DNA from: Castanea sativa
Lineage: Eukaryota > Streptophyta > Magnoliopsida > Fagales > Fagaceae
DNA length: 64,000 bases
Reading direction: 5' to 3'
Assembly: GCF_040712315.1 (NCBI RefSeq)
Contig: NC_134024.1
Span: 2,317,158 to 2,381,157 of the forward strand
Below the pieces are notes generated by a model. The model was not told the origin of the DNA. It did not search any database and was given only the letters and a program-made list of their open reading frames with translations. Positions 48,266 to 60,000 of this stretch are shown piece by piece (within the stretch, counting starts at the first letter, position 1; every line of letters begins with the position of its first letter). The position numbers were made by a program, and so were the translations under genes.

Positions 48266-48660
48266 CTCTCTATTTCACTAACGTGATATTTTATGATAGG
48301 GTGTAAGCTTATAGCTATGGATTATTCTTTTGAATGTAACTCAATCTTTTTCTTATGTTTTTATATTTTTTTTAGTTATATATATTTTATTTTGTATCAA
48401 AAATTTCTCAGCCGTGAGTCATTTGATTCTTTAATATATTTTAGTCTTTTAGAAGTTTTAACAACTGAATTTTAAAGTTATTTTTTGTAATATCTGAAAT
48501 TGTCTAACAATTTTTTTGTAAGTTAGTACACATTCAAGTAATGATTTATTCATCAAATTGTAACACAAATTGAAATTATACAAGAGCAAATCATGTAATG
48601 GTGTAGTTTCTTAATCAATTTAAGATTTTATAAAATTATTTTAGTCTACCTTATAAATAG
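47002..48660. other. Intergenic between PPR and transposon cluster
   Basis: No gene. Contains the PPR 5' flank, CT-rich stretches near 47830-47860 and an (ATT)n microsatellite at 48225-48265 (with a shorter one at 48108-48126). Confidence 0.5.
48225..48265. repeat. (ATT)n microsatellite
   Basis: About 13-14 uninterrupted ATT units. Confidence 0.92.
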
Positions 48661-48696
48661 GTAGGTTCGTGTGCATAGTACGGGTTAGCGACTAGT
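48661..48696 (+). mobile_element. Helitron-like 3' terminus
   Basis: A short imperfect hairpin (CGTGTGCATAGTACGGG) is followed by GTTAGCGACTAG and then T, the pattern of plant Helitron 3' ends (hairpin, then CTRR, insertion before T). The matching 5' end was not found. Confidence 0.45.
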
Positions 48697-48711
48697 TATT
48701 ATTATTATTAA

Positions 48712-48740
48712 TCTATACTATATATAAGAGGATTCCCCTC
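48712..48740 (+). mobile_element. Helitron-like 5' terminus
   Basis: TCTATACTATATATAAGAGG preceded by A looks like a plant Helitron 5' end (A then TC). It starts 16 bases after the T that follows the 3' end above. No matching 3' end downstream was seen, so element length is unknown. Confidence 0.4.
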
Positions 48741-49223
48741 TTTCAATTGGACTTTTATGTCCCTCTAAAAAAAATGGACTTTTTATGTGGTTCAAAAATA
48801 CCCCTCATTAATGAAGGGTAACTTCATTTAGAAATAAGATCATAAATGTCAAATAACAAATTTCATTTTGAATTAAAAAAAAGAGAAATCTTAAAATTTA
48901 AGATTTTTTTTCCTTCACGTTCAAAAAAGAAATTACAGTTATGAATTTGCTAATTTATATATAGACATCTTCTAATTACAAATTTAAAGCCATGATGATT
49001 ACTCTAAGGGCGTGGTGCAACCAACCCAATGATCCACTAAAATTGATCTAATCCAACCCAACCTGATGGGTTATGTGAACTTTTAGAAGTTGATAGGTTG
49101 GGTTAGGTTACCAATTTTTTTTTTACAACTCGTTGAGTCAATGTAAATTAGCAAATTCACAAATTTGCCTAGCCAAATCCATCACACACACACACATATA
49201 TATTTAACATATATTTAAAATAT
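48741..49223. other. Intergenic or Helitron-derived AT-rich sequence
   Basis: No gene. Contains a CA/TA microsatellite at about 49185-49204, just before the MITE target duplication (49215-49223). Confidence 0.4.
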
Positions 49224-49470
49224 GAGAAATGTTAATGAGCACCGCAAAATATCCGTTAAGGATGAAATATTGTGGGGTCTACCTAATAAAAAATTTGTAT
49301 AAATTGATGAAATAAATGAAAATAGTACTGAAGTGACAAGTAAAATTCAAAAATTTGGCTTTATTGACTCTACACCCTATAAAATTGGTCAAAATTCTAA
49401 CAAAAAGTTGACTTCCTTGACATAAATTTGTTTCTTAACGGGCACTGCAAGGTGCCCGTTAACACTACCC
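49224..49470. mobile_element. MULE-type MITE, 247 bp, 9-bp target duplication
   Basis: Flanked by TTAAAATAT on both sides (49215-49223 and 49471-49479). Terminal repeats: left GAGAAATGTTAATGAGCACC and right (complement) GGGTAGTGTTAACGGGCACC. The right end contains a perfect 11-bp stem, TTAACGGGCAC with GTGCCCGTTAA (49436-49462). No coding capacity. A 9-bp duplication and G-starting ends point to the Mutator superfamily. Confidence 0.85.
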
Positions 49471-49881
49471 TTAAAATATATATTATATAATTTTATTATT
49501 TTATTATTATATGGTTTGATGCACTAACAAAATAGTTTGCGTTGGTTTAGTAATATGCTCAAGTTTGATTAGTTCATTAAATCAAGATTATATATATGTT
49601 ATTATTTATATTTGATAATCTTATAAATTTTTTGTTCTAATGTTTTTTTTTTAATTAAAAAATGATCAACCCTAAATTTAACCCGATCTACATGAGTTCG
49701 TTTGGGTTCATATTAAAAAAAAAAAAAAAAATCCCTAACTCAACCCATCCACACTCCCCCTACTCAATCCCCAAGCCAAAAACTTTGCCAATTAAGCTAT
49801 CTCGAACATTAACAACCCCTCATTTATTAGTAGCTGTGACTTGTGAGTGTCTGGGTACAGTAGTGCACCACTCTTTAAAAG
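49471..49881. other. Spacer between MITE and MULE
   Basis: No gene. Carries one copy of the MULE target duplication (49873-49881). It includes a poly-A run near 49714-49731. Confidence 0.5.
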
Positions 49882-49975
49882 GAGAAAGTATATAGTGTTT
49901 CTGGAACTCCAACTCAGCACACATATGGTGTTTCTAAGACCAATACAAAATTGACACATGGATTAAAATTACAAC
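49882..49975 (+). repeat. MULE terminal inverted repeat, left
   Basis: Matches the reverse complement of 53622-53715 with only a few mismatches through AACTCCAACTCAGCACACAT and AAGACCAATA. Confidence 0.88.
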
Positions 49976-50116
49976 TCAGCAACTCAGGTTATTTAAAGTA
50001 AAAAGACACAAATACCCTCTAAATTTTCAATATCCCGCCACTCTTCCTTTTCTTCTTCTCCAAAACAAAAAATTTCATCTTTCTCACACGCACTCTCTCT
50101 CTCTCTCTCTGTTTCT

Positions 50117-50154
50117 CAGTCACCAGCACCTCCATCAGTCACCAGCACCTCCAT
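50117..50154. repeat. Perfect 19-bp tandem repeat, two copies
   Basis: CAGTCACCAGCACCTCCAT occurs at 50117-50135 and 50136-50154 inside the MULE. Confidence 0.9.
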
Positions 50155-50403
50155 CTTTCCTTCTTAACTCCAAACCTTGACAGCTACAACCTAGCATTGC
50201 CGGTCATCATCAGTTCCGACGAGACTGACCTTTGTCTCGTCGGAAAACACCCTCTCTGTTTCTCTCGCACCGCCGTAGCACACCAATTACCATCACCTCC
50301 ATCTTCCCTCTATCAATTCCAAACCTTGACAGCCACTACCTAGCATCGCCGATCATCATCAGTTCCGACGAGGCCGACCTTTGTCTCGACGGAAAACACC
50401 CAA
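50147..50403. repeat. Tandem duplication inside MULE, period 149 bp
   Basis: Two copies share caaaccttgacagc, cctagcat, tcatcatcagttccgacgag and cctttgtctcg-cggaaaacaccc, offset by 149 bases. Copy 1 holds a perfect 11-bp inverted repeat, TTCCGACGAGA with TCTCGTCGGAA, weakened in copy 2. Confidence 0.85.
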
Positions 50404-53400
50404 AATTGTCTCTCTATTGTTTCCAACCATGACGCCGAAAGTTTTCTCACCGCTTTCGACTACTGACTTTTTAAGAAGGGTTATCCTCACTCTTTTTTTC
50501 ATTTTATTTTCTGGATTTTTCCGTTTATATATGTGCCTTTTAAAAAAAAAATTAACATATACATTCTTATGTCAAAAGGGAACTTGTAGTGTTTGATAAA
50601 ATGCTTCAGTGAGGATGGATACAATCATAATACAGTAAAAGGTTTTTTTTTTTTTTTCAAAAAATTGTTCTTTTGGATTATATTAAAAGTGGTTAGTATG
50701 ATGTAGTTTTGTAAGTAGAGAAATGAAGCTTCTTTCTTTGTTTAGTTGATTTAGTGTATTTGATGGTTGTGCTTGATTTTCAGGTATTATTTATTTGTTA
50801 GATTTTTTTCTTTCTTTTTTAGCTATTCATGTTAAAGATGGTTTCCTTTAGATGCATTTAAGTTTGCAATATGTGTTGGCTTACTTGGAATTTTCACACA
50901 CAAGTTCATTTTGTGTGTGAAGGTTGTTGACACCAATCCCATCCTTTGTATTGCTTTTGTTGAGTTTATTGATTTAAATTTTGAGATTCACCATGGGGGA
51001 AGGTTCAGGAATCTTAATGAGGCAAGGTTAGCTTTGTGCTCTATGTTATTTTTAGGGGGATTAATATTTTGATGGTTATGTATATATTTTTTTTGTATGT
51101 TATAAACTTTTAATGTAGGATACATTGTCTACCAGTGGTTAGAAGACACCTACAAGTGCAGCAAGTGTTGGAGATGGAATTGCTGCTACTACAAGTGCTG
51201 ATTTTGTAGCTGAAACTACTACAAGGGCTGGAGAAGCAAGGGCTGCTGCTACAAGTGTTGGAGATTCAATAGTTGTTGCAAGTGCTGAAGATTCAAATTC
51301 AAAGGATGCAGGCCAAGAAGAAGAACATACCTTGGAGGATTTGAGAACATATAACTAGGCATTAACAATAATCTATTTTATGTCATCCACATACAATTGG
51401 TGGTGATGATTTTGGGGCTTTAGGTGATATAGATTATGTACCCACAAATAATTCTGGAATTCTTTTTTGTCCTTAATATAATTCTGCAGCTTTAGGTGAT
51501 AATTTTCATCTATTTATCCAGAATAAAGTTGCAATTTTACAGATTGTATATTTAGGTGATATACATGACTATGTTGTTACGTTAATAGCATGGAAACTCT
51601 TATGGGAATACCTATTTTGTCAAACTTGAAAATATATCATTGCAAAATGAAATACCTATCTTGTGAGTAAGATTTTTTTTTTCTGCACACAATTCTGGAA
51701 TTTAGATTATATATATTGTGTCGTTGTTTGCCGTAATCCCCAAGTGGTGTTGTTTGTCTTTAGCACCCAATGATTATCAAAGTTAACATAAAGCTAAATT
51801 TAATTGAACTTCATAAACTCAACAAAAGGTAATATTAATCTACAATTGTCTACTAAACCACAAGCTAACATAAAGATAAATTTTTTGATACATCACTATT
51901 ATTGGCATCATTATTCAAAAAGTTACATCAAGGTAACAACAAATAGGCTTTTTTTGTTTTGCCAGCATACATAAACACACCAAAACAAACTACAAAAAAT
52001 AGCCATAACCCTATTGATGCCTACTTCAGCTTCTTCACAACTATTTTGTATATATCCATCATTGATTGATACTTCAGAGCTTCAATTTATCTCACTGCTT
52101 CATATTTGACATCTTCATCGCTTTAATGAAAAATCTTACATAGTTGATGACCCCCTACAATAATCCAACAAGAAACAAAATTTGATAATTAGTATAGCCA
52201 ACAACAATTCCAGATTTTTTTTTTTTGGGTAGGTAAATAAAACTCCACTGCAATTATGATGAAAAAGTACCAAGAAAAAGACAAAGCAGGCAATGTGCGA
52301 ACAACCATAAAAATAGCAAACTAATATATAAGAAAGTATAATTATCTAGCAAATCTGGTAAGGAATTAAAAGTAAAAATATTTGAAGTATGGTCAGGTCA
52401 CTCTTTGTGCTTACTGCCTCAGTTCAGATTGCCATATGCAAATGTATGTTAACATGAAGAACAAAATAATAGTTGGGTAAGAAGATTATGCATTTATAGA
52501 TTTGGAATTTAATTTAGTGAAGTAAATAACGTAGAAATTTTCAATTTGCATTAAAAGGGTAATATCCATTCTTTTCTCATGTGTTGCTAGTTCTGCTTGA
52601 GCTTTACATACCTAGTGCATTTTCATCTCTCTGTACATGATCACAAGACAGCACACAAGCTACAATTTTTTTTGGGTGAGTTCACAAGCATTACATTAAA
52701 CAAGCACACACATCCATTGCAAAACCATCACATGAACAGAGATTCACATGCATACACCAACATCAGCACAATACACAACACACAGCCATAACAATCCCCA
52801 AACCCACATCAGAAAATCCCCACAGAAACAACCAAACCCACGGCCAAAATACCAATCCCAAAAATCCCTTATTTTCAAATCTCCACACTTGGACCCAAAT
52901 ATAAAATCCCATTTTTCAATCTCCAAACCCACAGACAAAAAAAAAAAAAAAGGAGGGACCTTTGAGCAGAAAAAGAGAGAGAAGAAAATAAGATAAGAAA
53001 AATAAAGAGAGATGGAGAGGTTGGAGCTCGTGTGGCGGCTTATCAGTGAAGACTGAGGGATGTGAAGAGAGAAACCTGAGAAAAAATTTAGGAAGAAAAT
53101 TACCTGAGAAAACACAAAATCCTTTCTCCACACGATCTGGAATTGAGGGAGAGACCGAATTCAATGTTTTCAATTTGGGGTAATTTTATTCTTAGGGTTT
53201 TTTGGGACTAGCTCTGGGACTGAGGCTAGAAACTAATCTGGGATAGAGTAAGCGAGAGAAGGAGAGGAACAAAATATTATACGTGAGGGGGGCAAGAAAG
53301 CTTCCAGCATAAGATGGTTTTGCTAGAAAAAGAAGATTTGGAGGTTTTCTGACGAGGCAAAGGCCGGTTTCGTTGGAACTTGCAATGTTCGGCAGTATTG

Positions 53401-53621
53401 TGCCACCGGAGACACTGCAGCTGGGAAGTGGCTATCAGGGTTTGGGGCTGAGAGAGAGCAGGGGCTATGGTGGCGTGGGGACTGGGAAGAGAGAGAGATT
53501 TGATTTTGAAAAGAGGAAAGTAATTGGTTTTTGGTTTTGCAGAGAGAGTAAATGGCGGGTGTTTGAAATTTTTTCAGGGCCAATTTAGTCATTCTATTTT
53601 AAATAGCTCAATACACTATGT

Positions 53622-53715
53622 GTCTTTTTTTTTAGCTAGGTGTCAATTTTTTATTGGTCTTAGAAACACCACATGTGTGCTGAGTTGGAGTTCCTGAAAC
53701 ACTATATACTTTCTC
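53622..53715 (-). repeat. MULE terminal inverted repeat, right
   Basis: Reverse complement of the left repeat, ending GAAACACTATATACTTTCTC. Confidence 0.88.
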
Positions 53716-53724
53716 CTTTAAAAG

Positions 53725-54062
53725 CCATAACAACCCAAACAGTAACACACGATTGCAGGCCACACGCCAGAGCCGCGTATCTAGGACCAAGTACTACAAG
53801 TACCGTTGGCAAGAGGGGTGGCATTCTCGACATTTCAACTCACATGTAACACCTCCACCGACTACAAAAATAATAATAAAAAAATTAAAAAAAAAAAACT
53901 TCGGAGCTCATTACTAAGCAAAAGGAGTCGCATACAGAGAGAGAGAGAGGCACCGATTTACTCCCTCGGTGTCTCCGCCTCCGTTTCTTTCTCTGAAAAA
54001 AGTGAAAAGATCGTTAGGGTTCCAAGCAAAGAGTAAAAAAACGCTGTCGTTTTGCTCTGGAA
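53725..54062 (+). promoter_or_regulatory. Promoter and 5' UTR region of the alpha/beta hydrolase gene
   Basis: The 338 bp between the MULE target duplication and the ATG at 54063. It has a GA repeat near 53938-53950. The MULE edge lies just upstream, so it forms part of the distal promoter. No certain TATA box. Confidence 0.45.
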
Positions 54063-57000
54063 ATGTCGGCTGTTTCGAATTTCGCGCCGTCCTGTTCCGG
54101 CGGAGGGAGATCGGTTAGTTTTTCCTGGACGGAGTCGAAGTTCCGGTCAAATATGGCTTTGATTCCGAGGCCTTTTGAGGTACTAGTTTCTAGAATTACG
54201 CAAAATCACTGTGAATTTATATGCTTTGTGAGCCGTTGATTTGTTGAGAAAAATGTGCGTTATAGCTCATAATTCAAGTAATTTTAAGGATCAACAATAT
54301 CTTTTACTTTGTTAATGATTGTGACCTAGTATAGTTTGAAGTCAAATTGATTGAGACTGTGAATATTTTTAATTTTTTTGGGTTTTTTTTTGTGTGTGTT
54401 ACCGAAAAATCATTGAACTTGATGAATGGGCACGGCCTCGTTTGAATGTAGTTTATGCCATAAACTTGCAATGGAATTTACAGCTTTGAATTGACTTATT
54501 TTTATTCTATTGTATTTATGATCTAAATTATGTCGAATTTAGACGTATAAAAAGGTTTAAGTCTTGGAAGTCCTATGAGAAATATGAGCTATAACTATGA
54601 ATCCTTAAATAATGTACCCGAAATGAAGGTAATATATGACTTGAAAGTGTGGTAGTTCCGGAGTATTGTGAGAATGAGGCAAATGTTTGTTTATTCTTGT
54701 TCATTATGTTTAGAACTGCTATGAGTTAATGACAGATGTAAAGAACTTGCAAACACTAAGATATGCTTAGCCCGTCAAGGGTGAAAAGCCCCTGGATTAC
54801 CCAATAATTGGTTATGGCGGGTGGGGTTTGTTGCCTATTTAGGATTGTTGTACAGTGTGCTTTGTGACGTGCAACTAATCTAAGTGAAGTTTCCCTACGT
54901 CATAAAAGGAACACTAAAATATAAAGTTTCAATTTTTAGCAATATGTAAGAATGATACAATTATGCTAGACTAGTTCCAATGTGGCCATTGGTAATGTAA
55001 CTGTGTAATTAATAGTAGTATTTTTTTACTCTTGGATGACTGACTGACTTATTACTTAACACTTTGTTATTGTAGAATGACAAGTTCCTTGTCTCTCGTT
55101 TAGCTCTTCGTCAATCCAGCAGGGCAACTAAAGATTTAACTGTACCTATGGCAATAGTAGATGAGAGGCTTGCTCGTAGGGGAAATGTGGGGAAGACTTC
55201 TGAAATCTTGGTAACTGAACTAACTTTTGGACTTGCAACATTAGTTTACAATGATTTTATAAGGTGCAAGTCATGCAGAAGCTTGATGCTTACTGATAAT
55301 GTTGTTGCGTAATGTACAGTCAATAATTTTAAGATTATTGTTTGTGTTATTTCAACTCATTTGGCATTGCAATGATTTTCTTTGCAGGCTTATGATCTTA
55401 TTCAAGGAGCACTTGTAAGTCTTTGCGTATTCTTCAATCTTCATTAGTTGTCTTTATTGAGCCATTGCTTCAACTCATTAAAAAAGAGGGGGTGGGGGGT
55501 GGGGGGTGGGGGACAAAAGCTGTTGATTCTATCATGTTTGTTTCAGTTGTTGTACATTAGCACCTACAATTACCATATTGCTCTGATTAGTTCCAAACTT
55601 ATGATACTTCCTTTGTGGTTGGTTGCCTCAATATGGTCAGCTGGTACAATTTTAAACAACTATATTTTTCTTAACGTATTTTTTTTTTCCTTTTTCTTTT
55701 TTCTATTTTATATGGGTTATGTTTTTCTTAATATATCATTGTGAGGGACCTTAAACTAATAAATAGTTGCTTTGAGAATTTTTAACATGGATCTGTAATT
55801 ATGTTATTCCTCAATAGGTTACATTGTTTCAATCTTGTGTTCACATACAACACTATCGTTTCATTGATGGTGCATTTGATGTGTTTCATTAAAATGCATT
55901 AATCAACCACAATCAATTATGGTGTTGCTGTGTTTTCTTTGTGCTATTTTTGGTAATCTTTTCTTGGAATGGTTGATTAACTGGAAATATTATGGACAAT
56001 AATTAGGTTTAGACAAGTATCTGCATGTAAATAATTTCTTAGTTAGAAACTGAGACTTTTCAAATGGTCCCTGATCAGAAAGATCCAAGTTTTGCATTTA
56101 TAAGAAGTGAGAAAAGCTTTTAAGTGTGTTTCTTATGCTTCCAGAAAATATCATGTATTTGATAAATCTTCTCAGGTATTTTTCAAAAATTGTAATTTTG
56201 TATTATGATGTTATTGGATTGCAGGTAAGATGGAGTTCTATAATGGACAGGTCATTTCCTGACCCACCAACAGCTGTTTTTCTACATGGCATTCTAGGTA
56301 GCAGGAAGAACTGGGGTGGGTACTTTGTACTTTACATTTGCTATGGATAATTTCATTGGTCCAACTAAATTTGTTCCCAAGCAGAGAGGAACAAAAGTAA
56401 ATATTTTTCATTTGACATCTTGATTGGTGGCCAACAACTTGATATGATATTTGGCAACTGTTTGTTAGGTTTTTGTAGAAATTAATGAGTTGCATAATGG
56501 CTAATATTGCAGGTACCTTTGCACGGAGATTGGCCAAGGAATTTCCAACATGGCAGGTGCGTTTCTGAAATTGTGCTTGGTTGACATTAATAGAGTACCT
56601 TTTACATTTTACAAAAATGGATAGGTTCCCTTCCACAAAATCTTTTTGTTGAAGTTGCTACTTGTGCATTGTAGAATGTCGACCACCAGTTGTGTTCTGT
56701 TCCAATGCCACTTTTTTGTAAAGTTGTGAATGCATCATAGTTTTTACCCATCTAAGCGCCTATTTTTCCTGTTATGGCCCCTTTGTCATGGTTCTACTAG
56801 AACAACTTGGGACTTTCTGATTTCAAGTCAATCTTATTTTTTTCTCATGTTTCTTTGGACAGTTTCTTTTAGTAGACTTGCGTTGCCACGGTGATTCAGC
56901 ATCGATAAAGAAGAGGGGTCCCCATACTGTTGCTTCCACTGCTCTTGATGTCTTAAAGCTAGTAAGTATATTCTGAGTTTTGGCTATGTTTGTTATGAAA

Positions 57001-60000
57001 GACACTTTCTTCCATATTTTAAATCAGCTAAAACAGAGTCTGATATGTCCTCACTTTTGGCATTGCTGATGCACTAATTACTACAATTCAGGCAGTTGGG
57101 CGTATCAGTTTTTCTTTTGGGTGCTATAGCTTTGCATTCAACATAGTCGATAGCTTAATCTTCCCCTCCCCCCCCCCCCCCCCCGGCCATTTTAATTGTT
57201 TTAAGTTTCCACAAGCCAAGTTCAATTGCTAATATACATGTGCGGGAACTAGCATGATTTTCTGGATTATGTATGCATCTCATCTTTCCATATTTTCTAC
57301 CAGGACATGTATTCTTTTTTTATCCTCTATAAAATGTAGAGAAGCAACTTATTAGGTTAGGTATTTAAACTTTTCTTTTTGATTTTTATTCTTCATCTTT
57401 TGGCTAGGTTGGACAGCTAAGAATGACACCTCGAGTTTTAGTTGGCCATAGTTTTGGAGGGAAAGGTACTATAATTATATTAACGTGGAATATACCTTAA
57501 TTTGAGAGAAATATACATGGTAGTGTAATTACAAATATTTCAGATGATGGTGCTTAGTATGCTCTCTAATTTTTTATGCAGTTGCATTGAGCATGGTAGA
57601 GCAAGCTGCAAAACCTCTTGCACGACCAGTCAAAGTAAGCTTTCTGTTCACGACCAGTCAAAGTAACCTCTTGCTAAACTTTTGTGGACCTTGACTGCCA
57701 AAGTAATGATATGCTTGTGCTTTTTTCTCTTTTTGGTTTTCTAGTTTACATCATCTTCCTTTTCCGTTTACAATTTATTTATATAGGTTTGGTCTCTAGA
57801 TGCTACTCCTGGAAAGCTTCGATCTGGTGGAGACGGAGAGGATCATCCGGAAGAACTAATAGCATTTTTAAGTACATTGCCAAAGGAGGTCAGTATTCAG
57901 TCAATTGTTCAAAATTCTCTTTTTGATGCATCATGTATCCTTCCTTGAGACAGGGACCATGCAATTTTATCATTGCTTTTATTATGTTTGACTTGAAGAA
58001 GTAAATCAACAGGGTAAGTATTCATTGGAAAAGTAAAAGAGGTTAGCAACATCTCTTTATATCTTGCTACACGCAACTTGAGCCATTTTACAACATCATG
58101 GCACCAAACAAATAATATTTCTTGCATTTGTTATCTGTATATATATATCGTAAATTCATTGTGCTTTCATTATCAATAAAACGGTTATTACCTATCAAAA
58201 AAAAGGAAAGTTACCCTACTAACTACTAACCTTCACATGAAGTTACCAAAGTAAAAAATTTAGAGTTTGGCTAGCCATATTATCCTCAAACATATTCTGT
58301 TGTTGCCAAGAACAAAAGTCTGGCATTTTATGCTTACTATACAGATTACTTTAAGGAGAGTACCTCCGTTTCCTTTCCTTTTGTAAGAATGATATTAATT
58401 ATGCTATGGTTTTCCTTTAACGAAGGTCTCCTCAAAGCGGGATGTTGTAAATGCTCTCATTCAACAAGGATTTTCGAAAGATGTGGCACAGGTATGTATG
58501 AAACATCAATTCTGGTCTTAGAACTCGTATCTGAAGGAAATTAATTTGAAGCTGGACAATTGAACCCTTGTTCATAGCTAAAATCTCGTTCCGTATAATG
58601 GTTGACAGTTTTGGTTAATGCTTAATTAAAGTCTTGTGATCTTGCAATTCTGTCCATTTCTATCCTGTATAAAGAAAATTTGTAATTCCAATGTTTAAGG
58701 TGTATTTAGTGTTTAGTGTACCAGATATTTATTTCATTCTGAATTTAAGAGTTGTAGAAACATATTACAAAGTATTTTAGTATTCTGTAGGGTACAGCTG
58801 CTTGTGGAGGAGTTCATGCTACTTGTTAATAATACAGCCTTTTTACATTGAGATTTTTTTTCAGGTCAATCACATTTAGTTTCTCTATAATGCAAGTTTA
58901 ATTTGAAATTGTATTTAATTGTGACAATATGAATACGAGGGGGTCCTTGTACAACAAGCTTTGTAATAGTACCTATATAAAATTCTAAAAATAAAGAACA
59001 GTTGCATCTTTTTCCTTTATTTGCTTCCTAATTTTTTTTTTTATTGCCTTTAGGTTTACTTTTGATGCCTTGATAAATTAATACCTTACATCTTTTCTCT
59101 TGTGCAGTGGGTGGTAACTAACCTTCGAACAAATGGTTCTCCTGGTTCATCATCATCAAGCTTCTCATGGGTGTTTGACCTCAAGGGAATTGCTGAAATG
59201 TATCAATCCTATGAAGAAACAAATCTATGGTATTAATCTCTTGTTAATTTCGTTGGCCTTCTTGATACATTTTTTTCCCCAATGAGTCTCTTAGATACAA
59301 ATGCACCTATCCTTCTCATTTGTTTAAGTTATATCCATACAATTGACTTCTTTGGGGGAGTATGGGATGTGCAGGAACTTTGCCTTGAATATAAAAATAT
59401 GTTGTCATTCTCATCGGAAATGTAGTTTTTAGATACATTGAACTCGAAATTTTTTTTAATCCTTTCCTTTGACAACTTAGAATTTCAAATAGTAAAGGCA
59501 GAAGACAAACTTATGGTTTCACGTTTTGGGAAATATGTAAATAGTTGAGCCTAAAATAAGCCTTTTCATCTTCTCTGAATAATTTTAGGAAAATTGTCGA
59601 AGATGTGCCTCAAGGTGTGCATGTTAATTTTTTGAAAGCTGAAAGGAGCCTGCACAGGTGGGCTCTTGAAGATCTCCAGAGAATTCATGCTGCTGAGGAA
59701 ATTGCTGCTGAAGAGGGAGCTGGAGTTGAAATGCATGTCCTCGAAGATGCTGGCCATTGGGTATGTTGTTATCATGTACTTTTATCTGGTGATACACACA
59801 GTATGCTCTAAGTGGTGGGAACAATTGATGTCCATTTCTAATGTTTTGGAGGAAAATAAGAAAGAATTAGAATTGCTTTTTATAAATTCCATGATTGGGG
59901 TCATTATATATTCCATTGCAGCTTCCTTAAATTAAGGACACACCTTACAAAAAATGATGGCAATTTGTTTAAATTGAAAGTTCTTTTAATGTTTTCTAGT

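Larger units (their letters stand above)
49882..53715. mobile_element. MULE (Mutator-like element), 3.8 kb, non-autonomous or decayed
   Basis: Nearly identical terminal inverted repeats of about 94 bp (49882-49975 and 53622-53715), starting GAGAAAGTATATAGTGTTTC, are flanked by the 9-bp target duplication CTTTAAAAG (49873-49881 and 53716-53724). Inside, no transposase DDE domain is visible. Fragments at 50923-51030 (VVDTNPILCIAF, FEIHHGGRF) resemble the PB1-like N-terminal domain encoded by many plant MULEs. At 51150-51358 a Ser/Ala/Thr-rich open segment ends LEDLRTYN-stop. The left third holds a 149-bp tandem duplication and a 19-bp tandem repeat. The right third has small frames with no recognised domain. 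The simplest reading is a deletion derivative of an autonomous element. Confidence 0.82.

Noticed and set aside
52744..53592. Several frames in the right part of the MULE
   Set aside because: Phe/Cys/Lys-biased translations from low-complexity DNA with no domain and overlapping each other on both strands.
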